The translations under genes were made by a program, and so were the position numbers. The notes beneath the pieces were generated by a model. It was not told where the DNA came from. It was given only the letters and a program-made list of their open reading frames with translations, and searched no databases. From Holothuria scabra (lineage: Eukaryota > Echinodermata > Holothuroidea > Aspidochirotida > Holothuriidae), in assembly GCA_037179385.1 (NCBI GenBank), contig CM074187.1, positions 3,286,001 to 3,350,000 of the forward strand: a DNA stretch of 64,000 bases, written 5' to 3'. This document shows, one piece after another, positions 22,625 to 34,960 of this stretch. How positions within the stretch are numbered: the first letter of the stretch is position 1; the number at the start of each line of letters is the position of its first letter.

Positions 22625-22945
22625 CACCTTAAAACGTTGGGTAAAATATCCGTTGGTTAAAGAAGTTTATGAAATGTATTGGTAAAACTTTGCCCAACTT
22701 TGGGGCTAATTGGTGCACTGTTTAAGCGCTGGGCAAAGTTTTTGTTGAGTAAAAGTAATTGCCTAAGTGTTGGTCAATCGTTGCTCACAAAATGGTTAAA
22801 TTTCCCCTTCCATGCACGCGTATACTGTAATACCCAACTGACTGGTCGAAATGAAGATTTTCTTCTACAGTTGAGCATATTTTCCCTTTACCCACTTGTT
22901 GGGTAATTTTTTTCCAATTTGTTGGGTATATTATTGGTTGCAGTG
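22625..22945. repeat. TTGGGYAA-rich repeat, first block
   Basis: Strings of the type TTTGCCCAAC, GTTGGGTAA, GGGCAAAG and GTTGGGTATA recur in both orientations, giving an internally palindromic block. CACTGTTTAAGCGCTGGGCAAAG near 22714 resembles the inverse of the right end of the second block (24233 leftward). This suggests a CACT-type terminus, as in some DNA-transposon-derived elements. No clear target duplication was found. Confidence 0.45.
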
Positions 22946-23305
22946 TTTTCACCAAACAACAGTACACTTGACCCGATTTGTTTCACAATTCTTCTAATAA
23001 TCAGACATGGTACCATAATCTGAAAATTCTGTTTGGCATCTTTTATATTGGCCAAACAGCTAAACTCGTACATTATTTTAGACCATGAAATTGATCTCTA
23101 TTTCCATAAAATTCTTTAAATAGTACTACGAACTAGAACACATTTGTATGAGATTCCATGATTCGTATTTGGCGCAAACCTGCTATCCAATGAGAGGTTA
23201 GGATCTGGGATATTCTCTTTCACGTCCGAATAAGCATTTATATATTATTATTCGACAGATTTCGGCATAAGATCATGTGTAGTATCTGTTCTTTTCACCC
23301 AGTCA
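22946..23305. other. no recognisable feature
   Basis: AT-rich spacer between two repeat blocks. Nothing assignable was found. Confidence 0.45.
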
Positions 23306-23309
23306 AGAA

Positions 23310-23690
23310 AGGAGCCACTGCATCCAGGTTGTGGCTTCTGTTCTGTTCAGCCAGTCTAGAGCAGGACCACTCAGTGTTTGCCCTTTGGAGGGCGTACTTG
23401 TCCATTTGGGACGTTAAGCTCCTTAAGGGAGCAGAACTCCTCCGGGAGTAATCGTTTGGTTTTCGCCGCCCCTTAGCTCTTCGCCAGAAAGTCGTGGGGA
23501 CTTTTAGGAAAAAGAATGGAGCCATACATGACAGACCAATGATGAAAATGGTCTGAAGGCCGCGAGGTTGGTCGTTAAGTGTTGTCCTTCAGTGGACGTA
23601 ATAGCTTCTTGGGGAAGCAGTATCAAGTTTGGTTTCGCCGAACGGCCCTTTGCCAGAGGGTCGGGAGGACTTTAGAAAAAGAGCTACGGA
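23310..23690 (+). repeat. imperfect direct duplication with TTCGCC/GCCAGA motifs
   Basis: Two adjacent segments share an ordered set of strings. GTTTGGTTTTCGCCG, then CTTCGCCAGAAAGTCG, GGGGACTTTTAGGAAAAAG near 23450-23518 recur as GTTTGGTTTCGCCG, CTTTGCCAGAGGGTCG, GGAGGACTTTAGAAAAAG near 23628-23681. Offset is roughly 165-180 bases. The GC content exceeds the surroundings and the function is unknown. Confidence 0.55.
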
Positions 23691-23908
23691 CCAGCTAATT
23701 CTCATGCTGCCCTTGTGTTCATACTTATGCATTGATGAAACTACAAGACTTCTTCACATCATTTACACACATCATTTTATAGTGCCTTTTAAAAATACCG
23801 TGCCTTTTAAAAATGATAGTTTTGGACGTACTTATACCGAACTCAGTGACAAACCAAATAGGTTATTAAGCCAGGGTTTTTAAACTGGGACCGATAGGTT
23901 GCCATAAC

Positions 23909-23934
23909 CAGGGAGCTGCAGTGGCAGCTCCCTG
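23909..23934. repeat. perfect hairpin, 11-bp stem with 4-base loop
   Basis: CAGGGAGCTGC (23909-23919), loop AGTG, then GCAGCTCCCTG (23924-23934), a perfect inverted repeat. It is flanked on both sides by CCATAACC, a short direct repeat. It sits at the left side of the second TTGGGYAA block and may be part of that element. It is too short for a microRNA precursor by itself. Confidence 0.75.
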
Positions 23935-23984
23935 CCATAACCTACAACCTAACATGTAAAGAAAGCACCAACGGTTAAGGAAAA

Positions 23985-24232
23985 CATGATTAACATATAA
24001 CCAACATTTGGTTAATGCATTTGCCCAACAGCTTAACAAAAGAAGTGCCCAACAAGTGGGTATGTTTTTAAATGCTAATTTACCAAACAGTTGGGTAATC
24101 TCCTGCCCAACAGTTGGGTTCAAACTTTACCAAATTTGGTTGGTTAAAGTTTTGCCCAACTGTTTAGGTTGTTGAATAGATGCCCAGTGTTGGTCAAAAA
24201 GTTGGGCAAAACTTGCCCACTTTTTTAAGAGT
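23985..24232. repeat. TTGGGYAA-rich repeat, second block
   Basis: Recurrent ACCAACATTTGGTT, TTGCCCAACAG, AACAGTTGGGTAA and GTTGGGCAAAACTTGCCC strings alternate in orientation. The right edge AAAAGTTGGGCAAAACTTG then TTTTTTAAGAGTG reads on the reverse strand as CACTCTTAAAAAA, a CACT-type terminus. The same terminus style occurs at 56566-56875. Confidence 0.5.
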
Positions 24233-25027
24233 GTAATAAGTGAATTTAGTTCTGTATAATAGTCTAGCGTCTTATGATAATTTTCTTCTCAAACTTGTGA
24301 TTGATTGCAAAACTGTCCTGAATTAGTTTCACTGCCTCCTTTCATGCAAATTGACACCACACTTATGTGTCACTTTTCTAGTGTGACGAGAAAGTCATAA
24401 GCAAATTTCATGCGCAATTTTCAACATAACACAAATTAAGGGGTATATCTTGCGAATTGAACACTTTAAATGTAATTTTAGATCCCAGCACCAATCATTA
24501 TCTTAAAGTTTTGCCCTCAAATTTATTAAGTGAGTGAGGTTCAATGGAAGAACTCAATCAACAATGAAGTAAATCGGAGGTATTTAAGGTTCGTTCTGAT
24601 ACTTAATCTCCTTCCGTGTAAAATAACACTTAGAATGCAGTAAAAGAATACAAAAGTCATTTAAGGTCTACTTTCATGTGCTTGGCCATTTTTGATTGAA
24701 TAGATTATATTATTTCGCCAAAACGAAGTAGTATTTAAATATACGAAACACTTTGTCTTGCATGTCCCCTTCTTCGCCGAATAAAACTAGTAAACTTGGG
24801 TGACTTGGGCGAGAACACACCTCAATGTATTCATGTTGTTTTATATCTAAAATACCTTTCCGAAACAGTTTGTGTTTTCGGATATGAATGCAGTTAGTCC
24901 CACCCATTCCCTCATAAACTTAGGACCGCGTAATTTTGCAGTTCTCTAAAGTGTTATTTTAAAATACCTGGGGCTTCTCGTGCTTATAAGTAATACGATA
25001 AAGCTTACCTTTCCCATTAAACAAGGC
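24233..25027. other. no recognisable feature
   Basis: AT-rich spacer. Nothing assignable was found. Confidence 0.5.
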
Positions 25028-25054
25028 AAAAAAAAAAAAAAGGGGGGGGGGGGG
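25028..25054 (+). repeat. A14-G13 homopolymer junction
   Basis: A run of 14 A followed directly by 13 G. It is a slippage-prone site and a strong purine-only strand. It may mark the end of a retroposed copy, but no element body was recognised upstream. Confidence 0.7.
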
Positions 25055-28000
25055 AAGGCAAACTCGCTGACCTGCCTATGCACCAAAACATCAGTTCAGG
25101 CTGATTAACAATCTGACTATGTTCGATACTATTAGTAATAATACATCAATGAAACTGAAAGAGTGGGAAACGGGCCTCTTTTTGTAAATAAATAAAGTGC
25201 TCTATGTATCAAACTTTAAAATGGATTATCTATAGCAGATAAGAGATATATTACAAGCATCAACGAAGCTAATACTTCATCGATTGTGCCGGTAACGCTC
25301 AGAACTTTGCTTTAACACCTGATTAAAGGAAACTTAATTTACGCAATCTTTTAATTATACTATAACAGTGAAGCAAAAATTTTCTTCACCTTGCTTCAAT
25401 TATCACCGCCGCTTGGAGGTGGGGGACGGTAATGCCCATCATGATCTTCCAAAAGCACCAAGACCCCGTTTTGGCACCAGATCTTTTGACTTCACACAAC
25501 ACATGCTGATTTGTGCTACAATATAATAGCATTAGCTACCGTACATTAATTGCTCTAATAATTGAACCTATCATGAAACACAAATTAACAAAATTATTTT
25601 TAAGTGATTAATTCATTGTTATTATGATGTGTTTCTAAAATACAAAATAGCAGTTATGGAGGCCAAACTGTTTCAGTCTTCTTAATTCCACTTTCAATTC
25701 TCTTGTTTACCTATGTCATCGATAAATGAAGGGCCTACATTTCAAACATTTTTAATCCTCCGAATATGAGCGTTACATACGAAGCCAATAAATTTGGAGG
25801 AGATTAAAGTGCACATCCATTTACGATACAGCTGAACCAAACAAATGAAAGAGCAAGGCTGCGGCTCTCAATCACTGTCGGCTAAATTTGACCGTGGCGC
25901 TCGGATTTTTCTGTAAAAAGGAATTGTTTGAACCTCCTGCTACAATTAACCCTCTTGAAACTGTGCTCCAAAGTTTGAGGAATATTGAGCTAATGATTGC
26001 AGAGAACGCGAGCACTCTGGTTGTTCACAACCGAATGACACACATTTTGTAGGTAAAAATTTTAACATTAGAAGCTGCAAAATTTTAAAATTCAGTAGTT
26101 TATTTCGATTAACCTCTCTAGGATAATTCTTACTTAAGAAATATTTTTGAAGTATTTGTTTGATAATAACAGGCTCAACGTATGATGTTCGTATGAGTAT
26201 AGTATTAGTATATGGCTAGGAGTTTTTTCTTGTGATATCTAGAGAAACGACTTTAAAATAGCTCCTAAATAACGGTAGAACTTTTTTTGAGGTGTGAATC
26301 GTGTGATATTCATTTCTGTGTCTACGATGCTCTAGATAAAATAGTTTAAAAAAAGATTCCATGATGCGAATCCAACAGCCCCAAGACTTTCTGCATTTAA
26401 CTTCTTTAGTATATTCATAGGGAAAGGAACTAAAGTGAAGAAAACTGAAGGCTTGAGAGATTTTCAAGTAAGAGATGTGTCATTTGTTCTCGGTCATGTG
26501 TATATTCATAGTCTGAATGGCGAGTATATTGTGTCGTGAGCCATGGTAAGCTGAGGTCATTTTTCAAAGTTTCAAAGTGATTGTGGCATTTGCAAGATAG
26601 CAGGGAGCGAATATCATTTTTAAGCTGAAGTGTTGTTAAGAATAAATATCACTTATCTATAAGAGGTAATCACTACAGTTGGTTCACCACAGCAAGCAGG
26701 AGGACTTAAGCATGAAACGTTTACGTCGTAAAAATGTACAGGCACCCAACCCATGTAACATTCCAGCTAAATACATCAAACTTTACAGTGTGCTCATAGC
26801 TGCTTCACTTTAAAGGCCTGTGTTGTACATTTAGTAAGATCCATATGCATATGTATATCCATGAACTCGTAACACACACCTTGCAAGGCAACTGCAGAAA
26901 AAAAACTAAGCCCCTCTTGGGAAAATTTTAAACAGCTCGGCAGATGCTCACCCATTCATTTTCCACATTTACCACTCATCCATGGGGTACACTTGCTAAA
27001 AAAAAGTTAAAATAGTTGTAAAAACCGAAAGGCTACATCATTTTCATGCTATTTACATGGTGTTAAAAAAAAAGAAACACTGCAGGAACAAACGAAGATT
27101 TAAATGCGAGTGGCGGAAAGTTAGTAACTTGGGAAATAGGTTTGATTAAAAAAGCAAAAAATAAAAACATGCAAATATTTCGAAGTCCTCAGCAGGAAAA
27201 GGATGGGGACTTTGGTTAATTTTTTTGTTAAAGTTGCATGATATAAACATTTTTTATACGCCAATGAAATTTAACATCAGAAATTATTTATTTCTAAAAA
27301 GAAACTCTCTTTTTTTTTTAAAAGAAAAAATGGTTCTCTACCAATGTGTTTGCAAATGACAAGAAAATTTGCTGCTTAATCATGCCGTTTAAGAACTAAC
27401 AAATTTTATGGAACAGTAGTTTAAAAAAAGAGAGAAGAAAAAGATAGTTTTCCTCTCTAGCAACTTTGATCGCATTTATCGCATTTATAATTACTCTTAA
27501 AAGTCATACAACCAACGAAGGTGAATGCATTCCACGTGCTAATATGGAAAGTACACTACTGGCACTGAAAACGCGGGAAAGTTTCAGTTCTTACAATTGC
27601 AAAAAATCCAAATAAAAACGGTGCTCTTTAGTATTTACCTAAAACAATAGAGTACTGAAACATCTTCAAAGACGCGGTAAGTCCTCACAATCACGGATGT
27701 ACTTGGTTTCTACCAGGGAGCTGGGACGAACATATCGAATCCCTTCGTACGGTACTAACACTAAGCTTACGATGTGTGTCTGTTTACAGACAGGGTGGTC
27801 AATACCACAACGGGGAGGGGATACTGCATAGATAAAAAAATTTAGCTGTCAAGTGACAAACGTGTGGAACCCGATGAAAACGGGAACTAGTAAGAAAATT
27901 TTTCGATTAGCTGCCATTAAACCACATTTCCTAGCACGCGGCGATCAATGAAGGAACTCTGCCTACCTTTAATTGTTGTGTCTAAATTAGTTGGAAGAGG

Positions 28001-28765
28001 GGGCCTCTGGATCGATTTGATATGGTAGCGTTTATGTTAAAGACAAATCCATACGTTCACTGTATAGTATATATTCTAAGGGTTATTAAGCGTAAAAGAT
28101 CATCAGGATGTAGATCGTGTCAAAATGCTTTTCTCGCTAAGTCTCATAACACTTCAGCCTTGGAAAATTTCCTGGAAAACACTCTATAATCACTCTCTTT
28201 CAAAATCATCGAAGGGAAGAGTGATGACGGAAGAGATGTTAATTATAAGGAACTATGCAAACAGTTTATCTTCAGTAATTGGTTTTTCCCTAAATTTCCC
28301 AATGGTCAAACTAGTTTCCAAAATTAGACTTATATTAATACAAGGTTTTGGGATCATATTGTCGAAAAACAAAAATCTACCAAAGCTGAGAAAATGTCAA
28401 ATACATAAGGATTAGTTTATTTTGACCGTTTTCAGCGGCAAAATTAGGATGATTGGTGTTCTAACAGCTCACTATAATATCAGGCTTGATGGATTTATTT
28501 TATGTGATTTCAGTATATCATCATAGGTTAGTGACTTGTACTTAATCTCATATTCGTTCACACCTGCCAGTAATTATCAGTTTCCATTTTCCATAGCGCT
28601 CACTTCAACGTCCATATGCTGTGATAATCTCTAGGTTATATATAACGCCCTCATCTTGGGTCTGTTCATTTATATTAGGGTTGTACCCTTTTGATTTAAT
28701 GCGGTGTTGTGTTACCCTGCACAATAACCCAATGATCGTGCATTGTTTTTACTAACAAGCAGTTC
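25055..28765. other. no recognisable feature
   Basis: Nearly 4 kb of AT-rich, unique-looking sequence. Open frames are short (the longest is 96 codons at 28125-28415, low complexity and hydrophobic) and none has a recognisable motif. No repeats shared with the rest of the window were seen. Confidence 0.55.
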
Positions 28766-28769
28766 ACCG

Positions 28770-28858
28770 TAAGTTTTCAGGTCCACTTTTAAACCAATTG
28801 GTTCAAGTCAAGCCGACAACAGCCTTTTTTCCAGTTGTGGCTCACTGCCTTGTTTTCC
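28770..28858 (-). repeat. SINE family S, 3' tail fragment
   Basis: On the minus strand it reads AGGGAAAACAAGGCAGTGAG then GCCACAACTGGAAA, continuing to GGCTTGACTTGAACCAATTG. These match the tail of the copies at 20905-20985 and 46617-46690 in order. The tRNA-like head is missing, as expected for a truncated copy. Confidence 0.7.
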
Positions 28859-29000
28859 CTACTGTATTGATTCGTCATTTCTTAGCCAAACATAATATTT
28901 TATATCCTGAAAAAGTATATACTTAATATTTCTGGGGAGGAACAATCGATAAAAGCTTCCGTTTAGAAACAAGTATTTAAATCTATAGGGCCTACATATG

Positions 29001-29104
<104 letters not shown>

Positions 29105-29245
29105 AACGATAACAAGAAACATGCACAAAACACACGGCATACTGTTAAAACGATCTGAAATTTTTATAAATACTGAAGACAAAGATCGTGTCAAACCTTC
29201 TGAGGCAACAAGATGTTAAAAACGGTATAAATATATACTTATATA

Positions 29246-29255
<10 letters not shown>

Positions 29256-29321
<66 letters not shown>
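29256..29321. repeat. (TA)n microsatellite, about 33 units
   Basis: Second TA repeat 155 bases from the first, preceded by a TTTA-rich transition. Both may be remnants of one longer AT-rich tract. Confidence 0.95.
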
Positions 29322-29324
<3 letters not shown>

Positions 29325-32300
29325 CAAAACACATGTTGAAGTAATCGTACTTGATTTCCAATATAATGAAAAAGAGAGGGTAACGCCTTCATCATATCCA
29401 GTAAATCATAGGAAACAGTATATTTCAAGCTACCTCGCTCTCCCTCAGTTGTTTACGACAAAATGGAAGTCGACAAGCTGAACTACGAGCAAAACCAGTA
29501 CTAAGTAATACAGGGAATACAGAATAACACCAAAGAATTACAATTAGATAACAATCAGACATAATGGGCCAAAAGAGATTAAGAAGATTACGTTTGTTCT
29601 ACCCAGGAGTAGTTACTAAAAAAATTGATAGATCCCTATTTACCACTGTTATATGTGAATTAAGCTTAAGGATAGTGCTCAATTAGTATTGTTTTCCTTT
29701 GTACGCCCAAGGAAAATTGCCTGCAAGTAAAAGAAATCGTAAATCGGATAAAGAGGTATATATTGAAAAGGTTGCAATATGTTTTCACGACATAGCTTTC
29801 CGGAACTGTTACGTAAGGGCCGATAATGTAGGCCCTCACTCCTCACTCCTCAGAATCCTGAAGTAGAATGATGTCAATAACGTTGGATACGTATGTGTTC
29901 GCTGCTTTTGAACGTGTCCGTTTTAAAGCACGTGTTCGTTCCGTGTTCGTTGTGATCAGGCAAGAACGGTGTACAACGAGCCAAGATACGTTACCTATTA
30001 GTATAATCACACAGCAGATGTTTGTTCCTGTGTCTACAAGAGCTTATCAGTTCGTATCTTTTATTTATCAGTTGCTAAGGAAGGTTTGAGTATAATGAAG
30101 AACTTTTCTTCCAGACATAGATTACAAGTCTAAGATGATGTGGAGTGCGCTCGAGATTTTTTCATGAGTTTCATGAGTTTAATATGCCACGTTAAAAATG
30201 TGTCTATCAACAATGAGAAGTGAAATAAAAAAAAACAATGGTAGTGGCTTCACAAAAACAAAGGAAGTGCCATTTCGAAGTTTTTTCATAAACACGATTT
30301 GCAAGTAAGGCAAGTAGGGAAAGAATTTCAGGACTTTTCTGTTCCTAAGACTGTCTGTGAATAGTGGCTAAACTTATAGAGGTTGGTTACCAGCTTCAAC
30401 CAAAACAGCTGTTCAAATTATCATTCACAGCCAGAGGCCTTGACGCCTACGACTGGTTCTTAAGTAAAAAGACATTCTCTAGTTAGAGCAATTATTTCTA
30501 TGAGAAAACAACAAAGTGTAAACCAGATTTTGGAAATGGACAACACACAAATATTTGGCTAGCCTCTGATGAAACGTTATCACATAGATGAAAGTTCGGC
30601 GAAGTACTTGAATAACGACTCACTACACTCAAGATAATGAGAAAGTTGGCTGCAATGATAGCAAAGAAGCATTACTGAAGGAAGGTGGTGGCTACCATCA
30701 TCTGTTTCTTTCTTACTGGTATGTTTGGCTAGATAAACAAAAATCATTCACCCAGAGATGTCCGTAGTTTCTCATTTCGTATTTTCTATGGGGTGAAAAG
30801 TTTCTAAGAGGAAACCGTCCCTTTTCCATTGGCTAATTGCATATGTATTCCCCCTTGATGTGTCAACCATTAATCTGCTGAAACCATATTTGCTTTCGAT
30901 TATTTCTTTTTTAAATCTTTTTGGTTAATCTTTCGAGGGTAGTGATTTCAAACTGAAAAACGAATTCATCAATTAAACCCTTGTTTTGCCCCAACTTTGT
31001 GTTAGGTTTTTAATTCCAGAACATGTTTAGCAATTAAACACTAAATATTTAGCAGTTTAATATGTTTAAAAGCGGCATGTTATCTAACTAGACGAGTGTC
31101 TTTAGCATCCAAACGTTGTGTTACAAGAAAAATGTTTGATCCTGCAGACATTATCAATGCAGTGTTTGTATCTCATTATTAATCTACCGTGATCTGTTTA
31201 ACTTTTTTCATGAGGTTTGACTGGTGAAAGAAAATAGAAGCAGCATTTGTAGATTTGATTGTCATGCTAGCTATTAAATAGCAAACTGAGGTCTTAATTC
31301 ACTTCCCATCATAAACCTATCGAAATTGTTTAGATGTAGCCCAGGATGAGGACTTGTTGTTTTGTGCAACACCTAAATCTCTGCCACGTGATCCTTCCTG
31401 AATCCGTAAGACTTTAAGTTAGCGTATTCGCTGTAATGTGTACCCGGAAAAGTCAGGATACGAGCAGCAAGCAAACTTTATGCGCGTCGCTAATTTCAGG
31501 GAATGTGAATAGACAATAAATTGGGATATCATTCCTATGATAAATCAGCTGTGGTAAAATATATATGGGAACACGGGTTGGTCCAAACAACATCGTTTTA
31601 CGTGTGATCCAAACTGGAGACACTGAACTTAGAAATACATCTCTAATGGCACTTTTTGAGATAGACCATAGTCTTTAGACACACGTCTCTCGACTGCATG
31701 AATGCACTTTCTCTGTCGTAGGAGGAAAGTGTGTTTGGAGTTAAACAGATACACCAGGGCACTAGGTTATAAAATGTTACTATGAAAAGAGTTTAAAAAG
31801 GTCTACTGGCTGTCTTACTGGGGGACCGCATGTAGAGTACGTGAATTCTTTGGCATTTAAGATAATAGAGTAATACCAGAAATAAATGATAGAATTTTTT
31901 TCTTTGGAGGCTGAAAGGGACGGTGGGAAAAAAGAAAACTGTTGCATTTGGCTTTTAGAATTACACCGGGCTTTTGAGTTGTCCTAAAAAACAGAAATAA
32001 CGAGAAAACAAAAACTGAATATTAAAAAAAAATTCAGTTTTAAAAAAATTTTTATGATTTACTTCCACAGTTCTTTCTAACGTCACCCACAATTGTCCCT
32101 TCTGTCAATAAGGCACAATAAGGCACAGGGATTTAAGGACAATTTTTGTCAAGCCTCTTCTGCCATTCCTTTCACTAACACTGATTGATTAAGGGGAAAT
32201 TAAAGTTAAGGAAAATAGTGCGCTTGTACCTATACATCACTTTTTTTTTTTATTAAAACCATTACTTTGAGGAAACAAAAAGTTAGATTATTTAAAATGA

Positions 32301-34085
32301 TTAAGTGTAATAATTACTTAAACAAATTAGTTACACAGGGATCGGAATCAAGTTATTTGCCCTTCAAGAATAATTAATTCACTTTCAACCTTCAAAAATT
32401 CAAATAACGCACCTTCCCCAACCTTTTAATGCATCATCTGTTGAAATAATGGCGTTATGATACTGAGTGCTGAAACTAGATTGTTTTCAATACGTCAACA
32501 GCTATTTTCTCTGCAGCCCATGTCGATGCGTCTGAATCGCTATATTTCTCTTAAAAAGGGTTATTTAAAAGTGATTTTATGGCATCTGGAAAAACATTAG
32601 ACCTTCTTCCTTGGTTGACTCCATTAAAGTCCAATGAATTGGAGAGCTAAGTCAGAAAAGCTTTTGAAATCCTTTATATCCTTGGCTTAAATTGAGTATC
32701 TCACTTTTGCAAAAAGCCCTCAATATTCATTCCCCGATTTGCGAACATACCTTAAGGGCGATTACGCTACCGTTGTGAATTATTACATAACTGTAGTGTG
32801 GAATAAGCTTTGAACAGGCATCAATGTGACAAAAAGTATTCCTCTTTTAAAAAGTTCGATTAAGAGGTTTTTGAAAATAAAAACCATTTTTATCTGCGTT
32901 GAAATTTCCATTCGAAGACACCATGCCATGTATAATATGGTTTTCTAATCTTACCTGGGCAAGAAAGTGGACAAAGGGTAAGTTCAGTTAGAAGATTTTA
33001 TGTTTATTTTGCTATTCAGTACTAAGGTGCTGAGTAGCAAAATAAGTTACAGTGCGGTGCTGTACATCCATGCATTCTTTATCAGTTCGGTTTTGCACTT
33101 TCGTTATCCGGGTATATTTACTTGCTATCTACACCTTGATACTTTTTTAAATGAATATCTCGCTATAGTTTTGGCCGCTTTACAGGTCGATGTATCATCC
33201 CAAAACAAATTGTAAACTTGATACCAGTACCCAGGTATTTATTCGTGACACATCTGAATCCAACCACTGAAATCAGTATTTTGGGGTATTTTTTGTCACG
33301 TCTATACTTTTGAATTTTGATGCCGGTATCATCGACAGTAATTCACGTGAAACGTTCCGATACAATCGGAACCCCGGTCGTATCACGTATGCGTAACACA
33401 TTTTGAATAAAATTTTAAAACGTCCAGTTATCGCTCCACTTGCTCGAACCGAGCTTAAGACCTGAAAGTTGTCCGCCTTAACGAGTAAATGCATCCATCT
33501 TACACTGGATGCCTGTAATACAATTTTCTTGTGAGTTCCAAGGTAACTTAGCAAAACGTTTTCTGACTGAAAATACACCTTACCGCATTTTCTACTCTCT
33601 CTAGGGATATTGGCTATACCGGTAGGGTGGTTTGAGTTTTCTAAAGAAGTTCATATAAAACAGTATTTTTGGCTTAGTTATACCAATCACACATTTCCTA
33701 TTACCAAAGCTGTAATAAAATTCAATTGGAATATCTACTTGAGGGAAGGAGTCGCTTTGTTATCATGCAACCAGATATTTTTCTCCATTGCAAAAATTCG
33801 CTACAGTTTGGACCAACTTTCATAATTTTTAAATGTTCGAAAGACAGTTGTTACATTGTGGACCAAGTTGATGTATTTTAGTCAGCTTTTACAGAATGGG
33901 TCGTAGAAAGGATTCCAGAAAAAGTCTGTGAGTCATTAATGTCTTAAAATGCCATTATTTTAGTTACAAATAAATTCACATGAAGCTTGCCAGAAGTATT
34001 TCAAAAAACAAAAAGTCTGAAAAAATAAAAAACATCAGTAAACGGAAAAATTTCCGAGAAAAATAAAACGGATTACTCAGAAATT
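29322..34085. other. no recognisable feature
   Basis: Almost 5 kb of AT-rich sequence with only short frames (longest 101 codons, 33273-33578 minus strand, no motif). No SINE, MITE or tandem repeat of note was found. Confidence 0.55.
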
Positions 34086-34089
34086 GTCG

Positions 34090-34960
34090 ACAAGTAACGA
34101 AACCTCGTAAATGGGATTAGTCATGTCCTTTCCATTATAGTCTTGAGCAAAATTTTGCCCTGTCGAATACCCGAATTTTTGCAAACAATAGCTCGTAAAA
34201 ATAATCCATCATCAGGGTAATAGTTTCATGAAAGATCAAAATTATAACAAAATGTGGAACATATTTAGTAAGCTTATGGCCTATAAGAAGCAGCTATTAC
34301 TCAGGCAGTCAGCTTCTTTTTTAATCGTGTGCAATAGCATGGCTCAACATCCGATTTCTTCCAAAATTCTTAACCCTTAAACATTCTAATAATTGATGGA
34401 AACCAAATTTTCCTCTGGCCCACTTCAAACTGTAGGCTTTTAAACAAATTTAAAAATGATAGAATATTATTATTAGGACGAAGGTTGTAAAAAGTGCTGG
34501 GATATTTTCAATTAACAGATTACAGAGACGGATTGAAAGGTACTCAGGTGTTCAAGTGTTCAAGTTTTGGCATCTATCCTTTCCAGTGACTGTCAAAGTC
34601 GGGCCACGCTCATATTAAAGTCCGGTAGGATTTTCCTATTACACATAATGATTTAATGCGATGATGGTTTCTCTAAATTTCTTTAACAATTCATTAGAAA
34701 ACCACCTTGTCTAATTACATTTTTTCCAAAAAATCCTTAATCATCCCGAGCAGTAATTGACAGGTTCATCAATGTAATAACCCTTGAATTCGGCCAAGAA
34801 TCTCAACAGAGTCACAAATAGTAACATGATTTCAACTTTGTTCTTAGGTTCCCCCAAAAGAACCGTGACTATTTAATCCAGTGGTGGTCGCACATGCTAT
34901 TTCGTAATTTTTTGACCACTCGGCAATTTGTTGATGTATTCTTAATCGATAGGAAAAAAT
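34090..34960 (+). repeat. family R dispersed repeat, diverged copy 3
   Basis: This segment aligns collinearly with copy 1 from about 2460 to 3450. Examples: CCGAATTTTTGCAAACAATA (34170) with CCAAATTCTTTCAAGCATTC (2528), and AATCGTGTGCAATAGCA (34323) with AATCTTGTGTAACACA (2695). Further pairs are the GGTACTCAGGTGTTCAAG region (34540) with GGTGTTCAGGTGCCCAA (2972), and CATCCCGAGCAGTAATTG (34742) with ATCGAGCAGTCGCTG (3173). It ends with a single CCAGTGGTGGTCGC box near 34880. Substitutions and indels are numerous, so it is much older than copies 1 and 2. Orientation is the same as copy 1. Confidence 0.55.
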
